Source: an uncultured Bacteroidaceae bacterium
Lineage (GTDB): Bacteria > Bacteroidota > Bacteroidia > Bacteroidales > Bacteroidaceae
NCBI GenBank assembly: GCA_905235575.1
Contig: CAJOLZ010000017.1
Coordinates: 43,730-107,729, forward strand
Length of the DNA stretch: 64,000 nucleotides
Reading direction: 5' to 3'
The position numbers and the translations under genes were made by a program. Within the stretch, counting starts at the first letter, position 1; every line of letters begins with the position of its first letter. Positions 21,461 to 31,241 of the stretch are shown here, piece after piece. The notes under the pieces were generated by a model. It was not told the origin of the DNA. It did not search any database and was given only the letters and a program-made list of their open reading frames with translations.

Positions 21461-22606
21461 ATGAGAAACACCAGTTCGAGAACCCAAAAGGCTGCACGGA
21501 CGATTACAATCGTCTGTGGCAGCCTTTTTATGTTCTTCTCGTTTCTCTATCTTTATGTGCTTCAGCCCTCGTTCCTTTGCCAACTTCAGTTTCAGCTTTC
21601 AGCCGGGCAGACGCATTATGTTCCTCTTGTGGGTGCGTTGCTCATCACCCTGCTGCTCACGTTGTTGGGGATGCTCATGCATCGCATACTGCCGCTCCCC
21701 GTACGAATGCAGTCGCTTGCATGGTTCCCCTCCTGTTGTCTGTTGATGCTGCTCACCTGCTGGCCACTGACATCGACGGGCAGCAATACGCGGCCTCTTC
21801 TGTGGATTGCTCTTCTGGCTGTAATTTTCGTCCTGTCGCTTTTTGTGGGGCATGCCTATCCTGATACGAGCAGCGACCGCGCCCCGTTTATTGCCTATCT
21901 CTCGCCAAACCTCATTGTTCTCTCATTGCTTTTCCTGCTGATAGGTCGCATGGGAAATACAGCCACGCCGCTGCAGTACGAGTTGCGAATGGCGCGTCTC
22001 ATTGATGAAGGTCGATACGAGGACGCACTCCGAGTGGGGGAGCACAGCCAGCAGATGTCGCGCCGTCTCACTTCGATGCGATGCTATGCGTTATGCGAGA
22101 CCGGGCAGATGGGCGACCGTCTCTTTCATTACACCCTGCAGGGAGGCAGTCAGCAGATGTTGCCACTCGTTTCCGACACGCTTCTGTTCGTCGACCTGCC
22201 TTCGCGTGTCTACCATCGCATGGGGTATGTGCCACGCGAGGCCGACAGCTTCTCCGTCGTGCAGTTTCTGGAGAAGGCATCTCAGGTCGACACCCTCGGT
22301 TCCCCAGTCCTGCGCACCTATCTGCTCTGTGCCCATCTTCTGGACCACCGTTTGCCGCGCTTTGTCCAGCTCTTGGCCGAGGATTCCATTCCTGCTGCAT
22401 CACTTCCCGAGCACTATCGCGAGGCACTTGTACTCTATGCTTCTCAGGATTCCACCTTCGAGTCACCTGTCGCAGACACTCGTCTGCAGGCCGACTTCGA
22501 CCGATTCCTGCAGACCATGAATGCCGATGCCGACCCCTTGTTGCCCGAGGACCGTTGCCGTCGCGACTTTGCCAACACCTATTGGTATTACTATTTCTTT
22601 CGCTGA
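21461..22606 (+). CDS. Multi-TM hypothetical membrane protein (start 21461 or 21530)
   Basis: Several TM helices then a soluble helical domain; no family recognised with confidence. Confidence 0.7.
   Translation: MRNTSSRTQKAARTITIVCGSLFMFFSFLYLYVLQPSFLCQLQFQLSAGQTHYVPLVGALLITLLLTLLGMLMHRILPLPVRMQSLAWFPSCCLLMLLTCWPLTSTGSNTRPLLWIALLAVIFVLSLFVGHAYPDTSSDRAPFIAYLSPNLIVLSLLFLLIGRMGNTATPLQYELRMARLIDEGRYEDALRVGEHSQQMSRRLTSMRCYALCETGQMGDRLFHYTLQGGSQQMLPLVSDTLLFVDLPSRVYHRMGYVPREADSFSVVQFLEKASQVDTLGSPVLRTYLLCAHLLDHRLPRFVQLLAEDSIPAASLPEHYREALVLYASQDSTFESPVADTRLQADFDRFLQTMNADADPLLPEDRCRRDFANTYWYYYFFR
21486..21529 (+). terminator. Terminator-like hairpin inside the 5' end of ORF 21461..22606
   Basis: AAAAGGCTGC ... 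GCAGCCTTTTT plus inner CGGACGAT/ATCGTCTG; follows the glgB stop. Confidence 0.8.
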
Positions 22607-22631
22607 TCAACCGATTAAACACTACATGTAA

Positions 22632-23045
22632 ATGAGGTTTCTCCTGCGTCTGCTGCTATTCATCGCGTTGCTTTGCAACTTCTCGGGCATCCGTTTGGGT
22701 GTCGGAGAGCATGGCGATGCACATGTCTCTTGCGACGGATGCGGGCAGATAAGCCGTCCGTCCGACCATCTCCGCGATGTGGCCGATGAGACGCAGGCTC
22801 CGCTGAGCAACATCTTCCGTCTCTCGCGGACTTCCCATCGTGTCCTCTCGTTCCGTCCGGTACGTTTGATACCCTCTCACGGAGGCAACCCCGGTCATTC
22901 GCAGGGGCGCTGGGCCGCATCTGCTGACGGCAAGACATCCCGAAATTACTTTCTTCCTCTGTGTCACAGCCAAGCCGGGCTGTGCGCAGCATTCACGTCT
23001 CCGCGTTTCTACTATGTCATTGCGCTGAGGCGTATTCTTTGTTAG
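22632..23045 (+). CDS. Short putative secreted hypothetical protein
   Basis: Signal-like MRFLLRLLLFIALLCNFSG; otherwise unrecognised. Confidence 0.45.
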   Translation: MRFLLRLLLFIALLCNFSGIRLGVGEHGDAHVSCDGCGQISRPSDHLRDVADETQAPLSNIFRLSRTSHRVLSFRPVRLIPSHGGNPGHSQGRWAASADGKTSRNYFLPLCHSQAGLCAAFTSPRFYYVIALRRILC

Positions 23046-23113
23046 CCGTTCGCTCCGTCCACTTTCGGGAAGGAGGGCTTAACGGAATACTAACAAAGTT
23101 TGAATAAAAGAAA

Positions 23114-23503
23114 ATGGCAAACATAAAAAACCTGCAGATGTGGAAAACCATCTGCGCTGATGCTCGTGTAAGCGTCAGCACCTCGTTCTTTGGCCTGAAG
23201 ACATCGGCCGTATATCGTCCCACCAACAGCCCCATCGAGGCAAATATATTTGAGTTCGCTCAAGCCGACGGGCTGCAACTGCAACACATCCTCACATCGC
23301 GCAAGCCGCTCTCCGAGGCCCTCGGAAACTTCGTTCCAACGCCTACGACCAACGGCAACTACATGGCCGAGGTGTGCACTTCGCAAGACGGAGCCTTCGC
23401 AGCCGTACAGCTTTTGCAGTTCGAGCAGTTGGGCTACGAGCCTGTCACCGATGTCCTCATTTTCGAGGGCGACGATGCGCTCAGGCTTCAGCATATATTC
23501 TGA
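23114..23503 (+). CDS. Conserved hypothetical protein (129 aa)
   Basis: Complete ORF in an otherwise empty gap, followed by a terminator. Confidence 0.65.
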   Translation: MANIKNLQMWKTICADARVSVSTSFFGLKTSAVYRPTNSPIEANIFEFAQADGLQLQHILTSRKPLSEALGNFVPTPTTNGNYMAEVCTSQDGAFAAVQLLQFEQLGYEPVTDVLIFEGDDALRLQHIF

Positions 23504-23507
23504 GAAA

Positions 23508-23548
23508 GTCCCCCTCGCTCCTTTCTACGGAAGGGGGCGAGGGCTTTT
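23508..23548 (+). terminator. Terminator after 129-aa ORF
   Basis: CCCTCGCTCCTTTC tacg GAAGGGGGCGAGGG CTTTT. Confidence 0.75.
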
Positions 23549-23628
23549 CATCCCGATGCGGTATAATCCCAAACAGGTCATCAGGAGAATGACCCGTGGG
23601 GCAAATTGTGTATTATAAAAACTGAATT

Positions 23629-25083
23629 ATGACATTTACAGCCGAGAATATCTTCTTTCTGGGAGCCCTGCTCGTTTTTGCCAGCATAGTCATCAGCAAG
23701 TGGGGCTATCGTTTCGGAGTCCCCACGCTCCTGCTCTTCCTCTTCACCGGCATGCTCTTCGGCAGCGAAGGGCTTGGGCTCGAGTTTCACAACCACGAGG
23801 ACGCGCAGCTCATTGGCATGCTCTCGCTCAGTGTCATCCTGTTTTCGGGCGGTATGGACACCAAGTGGCGCGACATCGCTCCCGTGGCCGCGCAGGGACT
23901 GATGCTTTCCACCGTCGGCGTCATGCTCACCACCGTCATCACCGGCCTGCTCATCTACTACCTCTCGCAGTGGACTCGTCTCGACATCGGCCTCTCGCTA
24001 CCCCTCTCCATGTTGCTTGCCGCCACTGTCTCGTCCACCGATTCGGCATCGGTCTTCAATCTGTTGCGCTCCCAAGGCATCGGTCTCAAACATCGTCTGC
24101 GTCCAACGCTCGAATTTGAGAGCGGTTCCAACGACCCCATGGCCTATGTCCTCACCATCGCCATGGTGGAGATGATTGTCTCGGCCGATCATTTCACGGC
24201 CATGGACCTTGCATCGAAGATTGTCGGGCAGCTCGCAGTGGGCGGTCTGATGGGCTATCTGGGAGGTAGGGTGCTCATGTGGACGGTGAATCATATCAAC
24301 CTGCCCAACCCCTCGCTCTATCCTGTGCTCGTCCTCAGCATGGTGCTCATCATTTTCACGCTCACCGACATGTTGCAAGGCAACGGATATCTCACCGTCT
24401 ATATTGTAGGACTGGTGGCCGGAAACAGCCGCCTGTCCTATCGGCGCGAGACCACTACCTTTATGCAGGGCGCCACCTGGCTGCTCCAGATAGTCATGTT
24501 CCTGACGCTCGGACTGCTGGTCAACCCCAGCGAAATGTTGCGCGTATGGCTCGTGGCGCTGGCCATCGGGCTGTTCATGATGTTCGTTTCGCGTCCGGTG
24601 GCTGTCTTCCTGTGCCTGCAGCCATTCCACGTGCCCACACGCGCCAAGCTTTTCCTCTCGTGGGTGGGGTTGCGCGGTGCCGTCCCCCTCATTTTCGCCA
24701 CCTATCCCGTCATCGCGGGCATCGAGGACGCCGATTTCCTCTTCAACGTGGTCTTCGTTATCACGATTCTCTCCCTCTCGGTGCAGGGAACCACCATCAC
24801 GTCCGTTGCACGGCGTCTCGACCTGGCCACCGACGAGCCCGAGACAGCAGACGGCTTCGGCATCGAACTGCCCGACGAACTGGAATCGCGACTGAGCGAG
24901 AAAACCCTCTCGGAGGCTGACCTTGAGGGTGGAAACCACCTTGCCGACATGAAGTTCTCCGAGGGCGAGCTGGTGATGATGATAAAGCGAAACGGAAGTT
25001 ACATCGTGCCAAACGGGCGGCTCGAACTGCAGGCCGGCGACATTCTGCTCACCATTTCCCACACCCGTCAGCCCTCCGTTTGA
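23629..25083 (+). CDS. Potassium/proton antiporter (CPA1/NhaP2-like with TrkA-C-like C-terminus)
   Basis: GTPTLLLFLFTGMLFGSEGLG-type motif, ATVSSTDSASVFNLLR, WVGLRGAVPLIFATYP; C-terminal VMMIKRNGSYIVPNGRLELQAGDILL. Confidence 0.9.
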   Translation: MTFTAENIFFLGALLVFASIVISKWGYRFGVPTLLLFLFTGMLFGSEGLGLEFHNHEDAQLIGMLSLSVILFSGGMDTKWRDIAPVAAQGLMLSTVGVMLTTVITGLLIYYLSQWTRLDIGLSLPLSMLLAATVSSTDSASVFNLLRSQGIGLKHRLRPTLEFESGSNDPMAYVLTIAMVEMIVSADHFTAMDLASKIVGQLAVGGLMGYLGGRVLMWTVNHINLPNPSLYPVLVLSMVLIIFTLTDMLQGNGYLTVYIVGLVAGNSRLSYRRETTTFMQGATWLLQIVMFLTLGLLVNPSEMLRVWLVALAIGLFMMFVSRPVAVFLCLQPFHVPTRAKLFLSWVGLRGAVPLIFATYPVIAGIEDADFLFNVVFVITILSLSVQGTTITSVARRLDLATDEPETADGFGIELPDELESRLSEKTLSEADLEGGNHLADMKFSEGELVMMIKRNGSYIVPNGRLELQAGDILLTISHTRQPSV

Positions 25084-25097
25084 GACCATAGTCGCAG

Positions 25098-25184
25098 AAC
25101 GCACCGCGGTCCTCGCTCCGACGCACCGTGCTGCGACAGCCAACGCACCACGTTGCGACAGCCGTCGCAGCGTGGTGCGTTTTT
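25098..25184. repeat. Palindromic array #4 (3 cores + degenerate left core)
   Basis: CGCACCGTGCTGCG, CGCACCACGTTGCG, CGCAGCGTGGTGCGTTTTT at 25122, 25144, 25166. Confidence 0.93.
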
Positions 25185-25234
25185 AACCCGAATAGGTCAG
25201 GATCCTTTATCCTTCCCTCGGTCCTTATATATAT

Positions 25235-25444
25235 TTATAAGGTATTGCGGTGGTGCAGTGGGTCTCCCTGCAGGCAGGTGCCCTGGGCGTGCTCTCCGTC
25301 AGGGACGAGGTTGATAATCTGCCCGTCGCGTTCCACCACGAGTGTCTGCCCATATTGTCGTGCCCGCTCCAGAAGCCGCTCCTGGGCAATGCGTATGCCT
25401 TCGTCGATGCGTTGCTGCATCTCCTTGATTTCTTGCTCGTTCAT
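25235..25444 (-). CDS. Small protein (69 aa) overlapping the zeta-toxin-like gene; possible antitoxin/regulator
   Basis: MNEQEIKEMQQRIDEGIRIAQERLLERARQYGQTLVVERDGQIINLVPDG; 4-bp overlap. Confidence 0.7.
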   Translation of the reverse strand: MNEQEIKEMQQRIDEGIRIAQERLLERARQYGQTLVVERDGQIINLVPDGEHAQGTCLQGDPLHHRNTL

Positions 25445-26052
25445 GCTTCTTGCCCCTCCTGCGGCTGGGAGTATATTGTGCGCATGGCCTCGAAGATTTC
25501 GGGCTCGAATGCAGTGATGTTTTCGGTGCCGTTGCCGGATGCTATCTTCACGGCAGGGCAGTTGCTGTTGTCGTAGAGTGTCCAGTAGTCAACCGCTGGG
25601 ATGTAGAGCTGGAAGAGGTTGTGCAGTCCGGCATCGTAGCGTCGCAGGATGACGTCGGTGGGGATGTTGTGCCCGCCCATGCTCACTCGCTGCTCCACGC
25701 GCCGTATGGCTTGCTCGGGGGTGCTGAGCGAGAAGAAGAGTAGGGTGACGAAGTATCCGCGGCGCTGGGCCTGCTGGATGAGCTTCACGTAGGAGCGCGT
25801 GGCGAGTGTGGTCTCGAAGGCGAATGTCTCGCCCTCCTTGAGCAGATGGATGATGCGGTCTATCATCAGTCGTCCGGCTTGCAGGGCCACGCCTTCGGGG
25901 TTGAAGGGTGAGAGCCCGGCGGCTATCTCGTCGGCATTGACAAACTCGCGGCAGTTGAGCTGCTCGGGCAGGAAGGTGAACGAGGCGGTGGTCTTTCCCG
26001 CACCGTTGCATCCTGCTATGATGTATAGGTTCATTTTCTTCTGTGCTGCCAT
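25441..26052 (-). CDS. Zeta-toxin family P-loop kinase
   Basis: YIIAGCNGAGKTTASFTFLPEQLNCREFVNADEIAAGLSPFNPE (Walker A + zeta-type ADEIA). Confidence 0.88.
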   Translation of the reverse strand: MAAQKKMNLYIIAGCNGAGKTTASFTFLPEQLNCREFVNADEIAAGLSPFNPEGVALQAGRLMIDRIIHLLKEGETFAFETTLATRSYVKLIQQAQRRGYFVTLLFFSLSTPEQAIRRVEQRVSMGGHNIPTDVILRRYDAGLHNLFQLYIPAVDYWTLYDNSNCPAVKIASGNGTENITAFEPEIFEAMRTIYSQPQEGQEA

Positions 26053-26085
26053 AATGGTGTATGGGGTTCAAATGATGAATTATGC

Positions 26086-26763
26086 TTATGAATCAAGCAG
26101 GTCGGGGCGGAGGCGTCGGGTGCGTTCGAGGCTCTGGGTGAGTTCCCATTCCTTGATTTTCGCATCGTGGCCCGAGAGAAGTACGTCGGGCACGCGCCAT
26201 CCCTTGTATTCGGCCGGCCGTGTATAAATGGGGGCGGACAGGAGGTTGTCCTGGAACGAGTCGGAGAGGGCGCTCTGTTCGTCGCCGATGGCTCCGGGCA
26301 GAATGCGCACGATGGCGTCTGTCATCACTGCTGCGGCAAGTTCGCCTCCCGTCAGTACATAGTCGCCGATGGACACTTCTTTCGTGATGAGGTGTTCGCG
26401 GATGCGATAGTCTATGCCTTTGTAGTGCCCACACAGTATGATGAGGTTCTTGGCCAGCGAGAGGGTGTTGGCCATGGGCTGTGTGAAGCGCTCGCCATCG
26501 GGGCTGGTGAAGATGATCTCGTCGTATTCGCGCTCACTTTTCAACTGACTGATGCAGCGGTCGATTGGCTCGCACTGCATGACCATGCCAGGGAAACCAC
26601 CGAAGGGATAGTCGTCGACGCGGCGCCAGCGGTTGGTGCTGTAGTCGCGCAGGTTGTGGACATGGATTTCCACAAGGCCTTTCTTCTGTGCACGACCTAC
26701 GATGGACTCCTGCGTGAAGTTCTGAAGCAGTTCCGGGAGTACGGTGATTATGTCTATTCGCAT
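26086..26763 (-). CDS. trmD: tRNA (guanine-N1)-methyltransferase
   Basis: [50 protein letters not shown]. Confidence 0.96.
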   Translation of the reverse strand: MRIDIITVLPELLQNFTQESIVGRAQKKGLVEIHVHNLRDYSTNRWRRVDDYPFGGFPGMVMQCEPIDRCISQLKSEREYDEIIFTSPDGERFTQPMANTLSLAKNLIILCGHYKGIDYRIREHLITKEVSIGDYVLTGGELAAAVMTDAIVRILPGAIGDEQSALSDSFQDNLLSAPIYTRPAEYKGWRVPDVLLSGHDAKIKEWELTQSLERTRRLRPDLLDS

Positions 26764-27662
26764 AGGCCGATGATGTCTGTTACGTGCTGGAATCCGTGAC
26801 GTTCCAGATAGTCGTTGATGCCCTGCGCCACGCGGATGGTGGTCGTGGGGTCTATGAAGTTGGCTGTCCCAATCTCAACGGCGCTTGCTCCTGCCAGCAG
26901 GAACTCGATGGCATCGGTGGCTGTCATGATGCCTCCCAGACCTATCACGGGAATCTGCACAGCGTGTGCCACTTGCCATACCATGCGCAGTGCTACGGGT
27001 TTCACGGCTGGTCCGCTGAGCCCACCTGTACCGATGCTGAGCACGCGGCGACGCCGTTCGGCATCGATGGCCATGCCCATGAGTGTATTGATGAGGCTTA
27101 CAGCGTCGGCTCCGGCATCCTGAACAGCCAGGGCGATGTCGGTGATGCTGGTCACGTTGGGACTGAGCTTCACGATGAGTGTCTTATCGTAAGCTTTTCT
27201 CACGGCGCGCACTACGCTGGCTGCACCATCTGTGGTGGTGCCGAATGCCATTCCGCCATGCTTTACGTTGGGGCACGAAATGTTCAGCTCAATGGCCGGA
27301 ATGCCTTCCAGTTCATTGATGCGTGCTGCACATTCGGCATAGTCCTCGGGCGAATTGCCAGAGACGTTCACGATGAAGTTCGCTGGGATATCTTTCAGCG
27401 AAGGGTATATATTTCGGCAGAAATAATCGACGCCCTTGTTCTGCAGACCTACGCAGTTGAGCATGCCTTGTGCTGTCTCGGCCATGCGCGGATAGGGATT
27501 GCCTTGGCGAGGTGCCAGTGTGGTGCCTTTGACGATGATGGCTCCGATGCCGTCAAGCGGTACGAAGTCCTGAAACTCCAGCCCGTAGCCGAACGTGCCG
27601 CTGGCTGTCATCACCGGATTCTTCAGTTGCAGTCCTGCTATGTTGATGCTTAAATCTGCCAT
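26754..27662 (-). CDS. pyrD: Dihydroorotate dehydrogenase catalytic subunit
   Basis: [66 protein letters not shown]. Confidence 0.95.
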   Translation of the reverse strand: MADLSINIAGLQLKNPVMTASGTFGYGLEFQDFVPLDGIGAIIVKGTTLAPRQGNPYPRMAETAQGMLNCVGLQNKGVDYFCRNIYPSLKDIPANFIVNVSGNSPEDYAECAARINELEGIPAIELNISCPNVKHGGMAFGTTTDGAASVVRAVRKAYDKTLIVKLSPNVTSITDIALAVQDAGADAVSLINTLMGMAIDAERRRRVLSIGTGGLSGPAVKPVALRMVWQVAHAVQIPVIGLGGIMTATDAIEFLLAGASAVEIGTANFIDPTTTIRVAQGINDYLERHGFQHVTDIIGLCE

Positions 27663-28429
27663 TTCAGTCTATTGATGTTTAAGACGGGACCCTCGGTGCA
27701 GACGCAGACATGCCCTTCTTGTGTGTCTTCCACACAACAGAGACATGCTCCGAGCCCGCAGGCCATCATGTTCTCCAAACTAACTTCGCAGGGGATGTCC
27801 TGCGCTTTTGCGTATCGTGCCACGGCTATCATCATGGGTTTCGGACCGCAGACGTGAATGCTGTCGAAGCGTTCTTCCTGCAACAGGCTGTGCTGGGTGA
27901 CGAATCCTTTTTCGCCTCGACTTCCGTCTTCCGTAGTGACGTAAACTCGGCCCAGCGCTTCGAAACGCTCCATCTGCAACAGGTCAGCTTGGCTGCGCGC
28001 ACCCAACAGGAAGGTCGGTTCGCATCCTGTTTCGTGCATCTGTTTTCCCAAGAAGAGCAGGGGAGCCACACCTACGCCTCCGCCGACGAGCAGTGGACGA
28101 TGTGTTTTTTCTGTGGGAAGCGTAAAACCTCGGCCCAGGGGAAGTACGGCGTTCAGCACGTCTCCTTCATGCAGACGAGCCAGCGCCTGAGTGCCGGCAC
28201 CCACAGTCTGTACCAGAAACCACACCTCATTGTGTGCTGTATCTACGTAATGAATGCTGATGGGGCGACGCAGAAATGTCTTGTCGCTGCCGTCCACTCG
28301 AAGCTGGGCAAACTGTCCTGCTTGCATCGATGGAAGTGGAGCCGACGGATTTGTTGCTCGCAATAAGACGTATCGCTCGTGTAGCCGTTCTACCGACGTC
28401 AGTGTTAAATCCAGAATTTGTTTACTCAT
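27650..28429 (-). CDS. pyrK: Dihydroorotate dehydrogenase electron transfer subunit (start corrected)
   Basis: [42 protein letters not shown] (2Fe-2S). Confidence 0.93.
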   Translation of the reverse strand: MSKQILDLTLTSVERLHERYVLLRATNPSAPLPSMQAGQFAQLRVDGSDKTFLRRPISIHYVDTAHNEVWFLVQTVGAGTQALARLHEGDVLNAVLPLGRGFTLPTEKTHRPLLVGGGVGVAPLLFLGKQMHETGCEPTFLLGARSQADLLQMERFEALGRVYVTTEDGSRGEKGFVTQHSLLQEERFDSIHVCGPKPMMIAVARYAKAQDIPCEVSLENMMACGLGACLCCVEDTQEGHVCVCTEGPVLNINRLKWQI

Positions 28430-28549
28430 CTTGCAATGATGATTGCTGTTTCGGCTGTAAAGGTACAACATTTCAACGAAATAGCGGCATGTTTGCTGCA
28501 GTTTATCGTTTCGGTGTGTCCTTACTTCTTTATATGTTCTTTACCTATT

Positions 28550-29890
28550 TCACGATGCCTCTCTGCGATTGTTGACGAAGCAGAGCGCCTGTCCGAGCAC
28601 GTTTGTGTCGATGTCCGAGCCGTTCCACACTTCTTGACCGTTCACCCACGTACGCTCTACGCACCAGCCCAGTTCGCTGCCTTCCAGCGGGCTCCATTGG
28701 CAGAGGCTTTGGATGCAGCTCTTGTCCACGACCCATCGATGTGGTCTCACCAGTGTCAGGTCGGCCTGATATCCCTCGCGGATGTAACCGCGTCCCTTGA
28801 TTCCGAAGAGGCGTGCCGGTGCGTGGCACATCAGTTCCACCACGCGTTCGTGTGTGAGTACGCCTTGGTCGGCCAGCGTGAGCATGGCTGGCAGGCTGAA
28901 CTGCACCATGGGCATGCCGCTGGCGGCGCGTCGGCATCCGCCCTCTTTCTCCGCAAGCAGATGCGGCGCATGATCGGTGCCCACCAGTGTGATGCGTCCG
29001 TCGCAGAGTGCGTCGCGCAGTGCCTGGCGGTCAGACTCCTCCTTTATTGCAGGGTTGCATTTGATGCGAGTTCCCAGCCGTGCATAGTCGATGCGCGAGA
29101 AGAGCAGGTGGGCCAGACACGCCTCGGCAGTGATACGTTTCTCTTGAGGGGAGAAAAGCGACAGCTCGTGGGCGGTGGTGATATGAGCTACATGCAGTCG
29201 TGCGCCCGTTTCTTGGGCCAGTCGGACGGCCAGTGCCGTGCTGTCGTAGCATGCTTGGCTGTCGCGAATGTCGGGATGGAAGCGCACGTCGGGGTCGTCG
29301 CCTTCGGTGGCTTGCAGCTGTTTCATTCGTAGGTCGATGCGTGCCGAGTCCTCGCAGTGAGTCATCAGCAGGGTGGGGCAGAGGTCGAAGATGCGGCGCA
29401 GGCTTTCCTCGTCGTCCACCAGCATGTTGCCTGTGCTGCTGCCCATGAAAAGTTTTACGCCGGGCACTTCGCACGGGTTCACGTTGCGTATTTCATCTAT
29501 GTTGTCGTGCGTAGCGCCCAGGTAGAATGCATAGTTCACGTGGCAGTGGCGTGCTCCCATTGCCATCTTCTCGCGCCAACGGTCGAGGGTGGTCGTCTGC
29601 GGCACCACGTTGGGCATGTCCATCACCGTGGTCACACCTCCTGCGGCAGCCGCACGTGTCTCGCTTTCCATGGTGGCTTTGTGGGTGAGCCCCGGTTCGC
29701 GCATGTGAACGTGGTCGTCTATCACGCCCGGCAGCAGCAGTGCGCCCTCGGCTTCCACCACGCGCGCTCCCTCCGTGGGGATGTCTCCACGGGTTTCGAT
29801 GCGCGAAATGATGTCGTTGTCTATGAGCACCGAGGCTTGGATTCGCTGTCCGGCATCGATGATGGTTGCACCCAGGATGGCGGTTTTCAT
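28550..29890 (-). CDS. pyrC: Dihydroorotase
   Basis: LPGVIDDHVHMREPGLTHKATMESETRAAAAGGVTTVMDMPN, VGTDHAPHLLAEK. Confidence 0.93.
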   Translation of the reverse strand: MKTAILGATIIDAGQRIQASVLIDNDIISRIETRGDIPTEGARVVEAEGALLLPGVIDDHVHMREPGLTHKATMESETRAAAAGGVTTVMDMPNVVPQTTTLDRWREKMAMGARHCHVNYAFYLGATHDNIDEIRNVNPCEVPGVKLFMGSSTGNMLVDDEESLRRIFDLCPTLLMTHCEDSARIDLRMKQLQATEGDDPDVRFHPDIRDSQACYDSTALAVRLAQETGARLHVAHITTAHELSLFSPQEKRITAEACLAHLLFSRIDYARLGTRIKCNPAIKEESDRQALRDALCDGRITLVGTDHAPHLLAEKEGGCRRAASGMPMVQFSLPAMLTLADQGVLTHERVVELMCHAPARLFGIKGRGYIREGYQADLTLVRPHRWVVDKSCIQSLCQWSPLEGSELGWCVERTWVNGQEVWNGSDIDTNVLGQALCFVNNRREAS

Positions 29891-30627
29891 CGGCCTTTAA
29901 TTTTTGTGAAGCGCAGGCGGATGACACCGAAGAGAGCTTCGCTGAAGATGCCGCCGCTCATCTTGCTGGTGCCCAGTTCGCGGTTGACGAATATCACGGG
30001 GACCTCTTTCACCTTGAATCCCAGGCACAGCGCGCTGTATTTCATTTCTATCTGGAAAGCGTAGCCCTTGAAGCGTATGTTGTCCAGGTCGATGGTTTCC
30101 AGTACCTTGCGCTTGTAGCACACGAAGCCCGCCGTGGTGTCGTGCAGGCCGATGTTCAGCATGGTGCGCACATATTTGCTGGCATAATAGGACATGAGCA
30201 CGCGCCCGATGGGCCAGTTCACCACGTTGACGCCCGTCACGTATCGGCTGCCTACCGAAACATCGAAACCCTCGTCGTGGCAGGCGGCATAAAGGCGCGG
30301 CAGGTCGGCAGGATTGTGGCTGAAATCCGCGTCCATCTCGAAGATGTAGTCGTAGCCCTCGGCTATCGCCCACTGGAAGCCGCGAATGTAGGCTGTTCCC
30401 AGTCCCAGCTTGCCTTCGCGCTCAATCAGGAAGAGCCTTTCCGAGAGCTCCTCCGCCATCATGCGCTTCACTATCGATGCTGTCCCGTCAGGACTTCCGT
30501 CGTCCACAATCAGCACGTCGAAGCCTTTCTCCAGCTCGACTACGGCGTGCACAATGGCTTCGATATTCTCCTTCTCGTTGTAGGTCGGAATGATGACAAT
30601 GCTGTCGTTCAGATGTCTCTGTGCCAT
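29887..30627 (-). CDS. Polyprenol monophosphomannose synthase-like glycosyltransferase family 2
   Basis: IVIIPTYNEKENIEAIV, IVDDGSPDGTA, GLGTAYIRGFQWAIAEGYDYIFEMDADFSH, VGSRYVTG; 4-bp overlap with pyrC. Confidence 0.9.
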   Translation of the reverse strand: MAQRHLNDSIVIIPTYNEKENIEAIVHAVVELEKGFDVLIVDDGSPDGTASIVKRMMAEELSERLFLIEREGKLGLGTAYIRGFQWAIAEGYDYIFEMDADFSHNPADLPRLYAACHDEGFDVSVGSRYVTGVNVVNWPIGRVLMSYYASKYVRTMLNIGLHDTTAGFVCYKRKVLETIDLDNIRFKGYAFQIEMKYSALCLGFKVKEVPVIFVNRELGTSKMSGGIFSEALFGVIRLRFTKIKGR

Positions 30628-30984
30628 GGTTTCATGTCTTTACGATGCAGCAAATTTACGAAGAAACGACCAAAGGACAAAAGAAAAATCCCTCCAATTC
30701 TGTATGTGCACGAGGCTTTTTCCGCTCCGATGCCCGACAGTGGCTGGCTTCGACATCTGTCTGAAGATGGAGTATGATAAGCAGATTGTCTTGAAATCGG
30801 AAGATTGGTGCTCGTCAGGCGAACTATGAGGCATCGAAAAGTGATGTGAGAAAGTGTGAGAATCTGTGACCTTGGCTGCGACGGCATGAACTGCGGCTTG
30901 TGACAAAAATATAAGTCCTTGATTATCAGTGTTTGCGAATTCTGCGTCTTCTTCGCCATCCCCTTGAAATTTGCTCCGAAATAC

Positions 30985-31058
30985 GCTTCGTGCGAAAACG
31001 CACTGTGGTGCGACAGCCGTCGCAACGTGGTGCGTCATTCATCGCAACCCGATGCAAC
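30985..31058. repeat. Palindromic array #5 (2 cores + degenerate right core)
   Basis: AAAACGCACTGTGGTGCG-8-CGCAACGTGGTGCG-8-CGCAACCCGATGCA, cores at 30999, 31021, 31043. Confidence 0.88.
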
Positions 31059-31224
31059 GAGCAAAAAATCGTTTTGAAAAGAATTGCGATGAGAAATGTG
31101 TAAATAAATCATCAAGCTATGAGCGGGCTAAATAGTGAATCAGTCAAACTCTCCGTTTGTGGACCCGTGATGTCCGCTCCCGAAAAAAGACAGGGTAAAA
31201 CTTTTCTTTTTACGCGTTTATTCG

Positions 31225-31232
31225 TATCTTTG
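31225..31232 (+). promoter_or_regulatory. -7 box TATCTTTG immediately upstream of guaA
   Basis: TAnnTTTG ends 9 nt before ATG 31242. Confidence 0.6.
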
Positions 31233-31241
31233 AACTCCGAA

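Noticed and set aside
22091-22635. Several overlapping ORFs on both strands in 22.0-22.6 kb
   Set aside because: Alternative frames of the ORF 21461..22606; Arg/Ser/Pro-rich translations typical of shadow frames.
31058-31241. Purine riboswitch upstream of guaA
   Set aside because: The -7 box lies 9 nt before the ATG, leaving no leader, and no purine aptamer-like core was seen.
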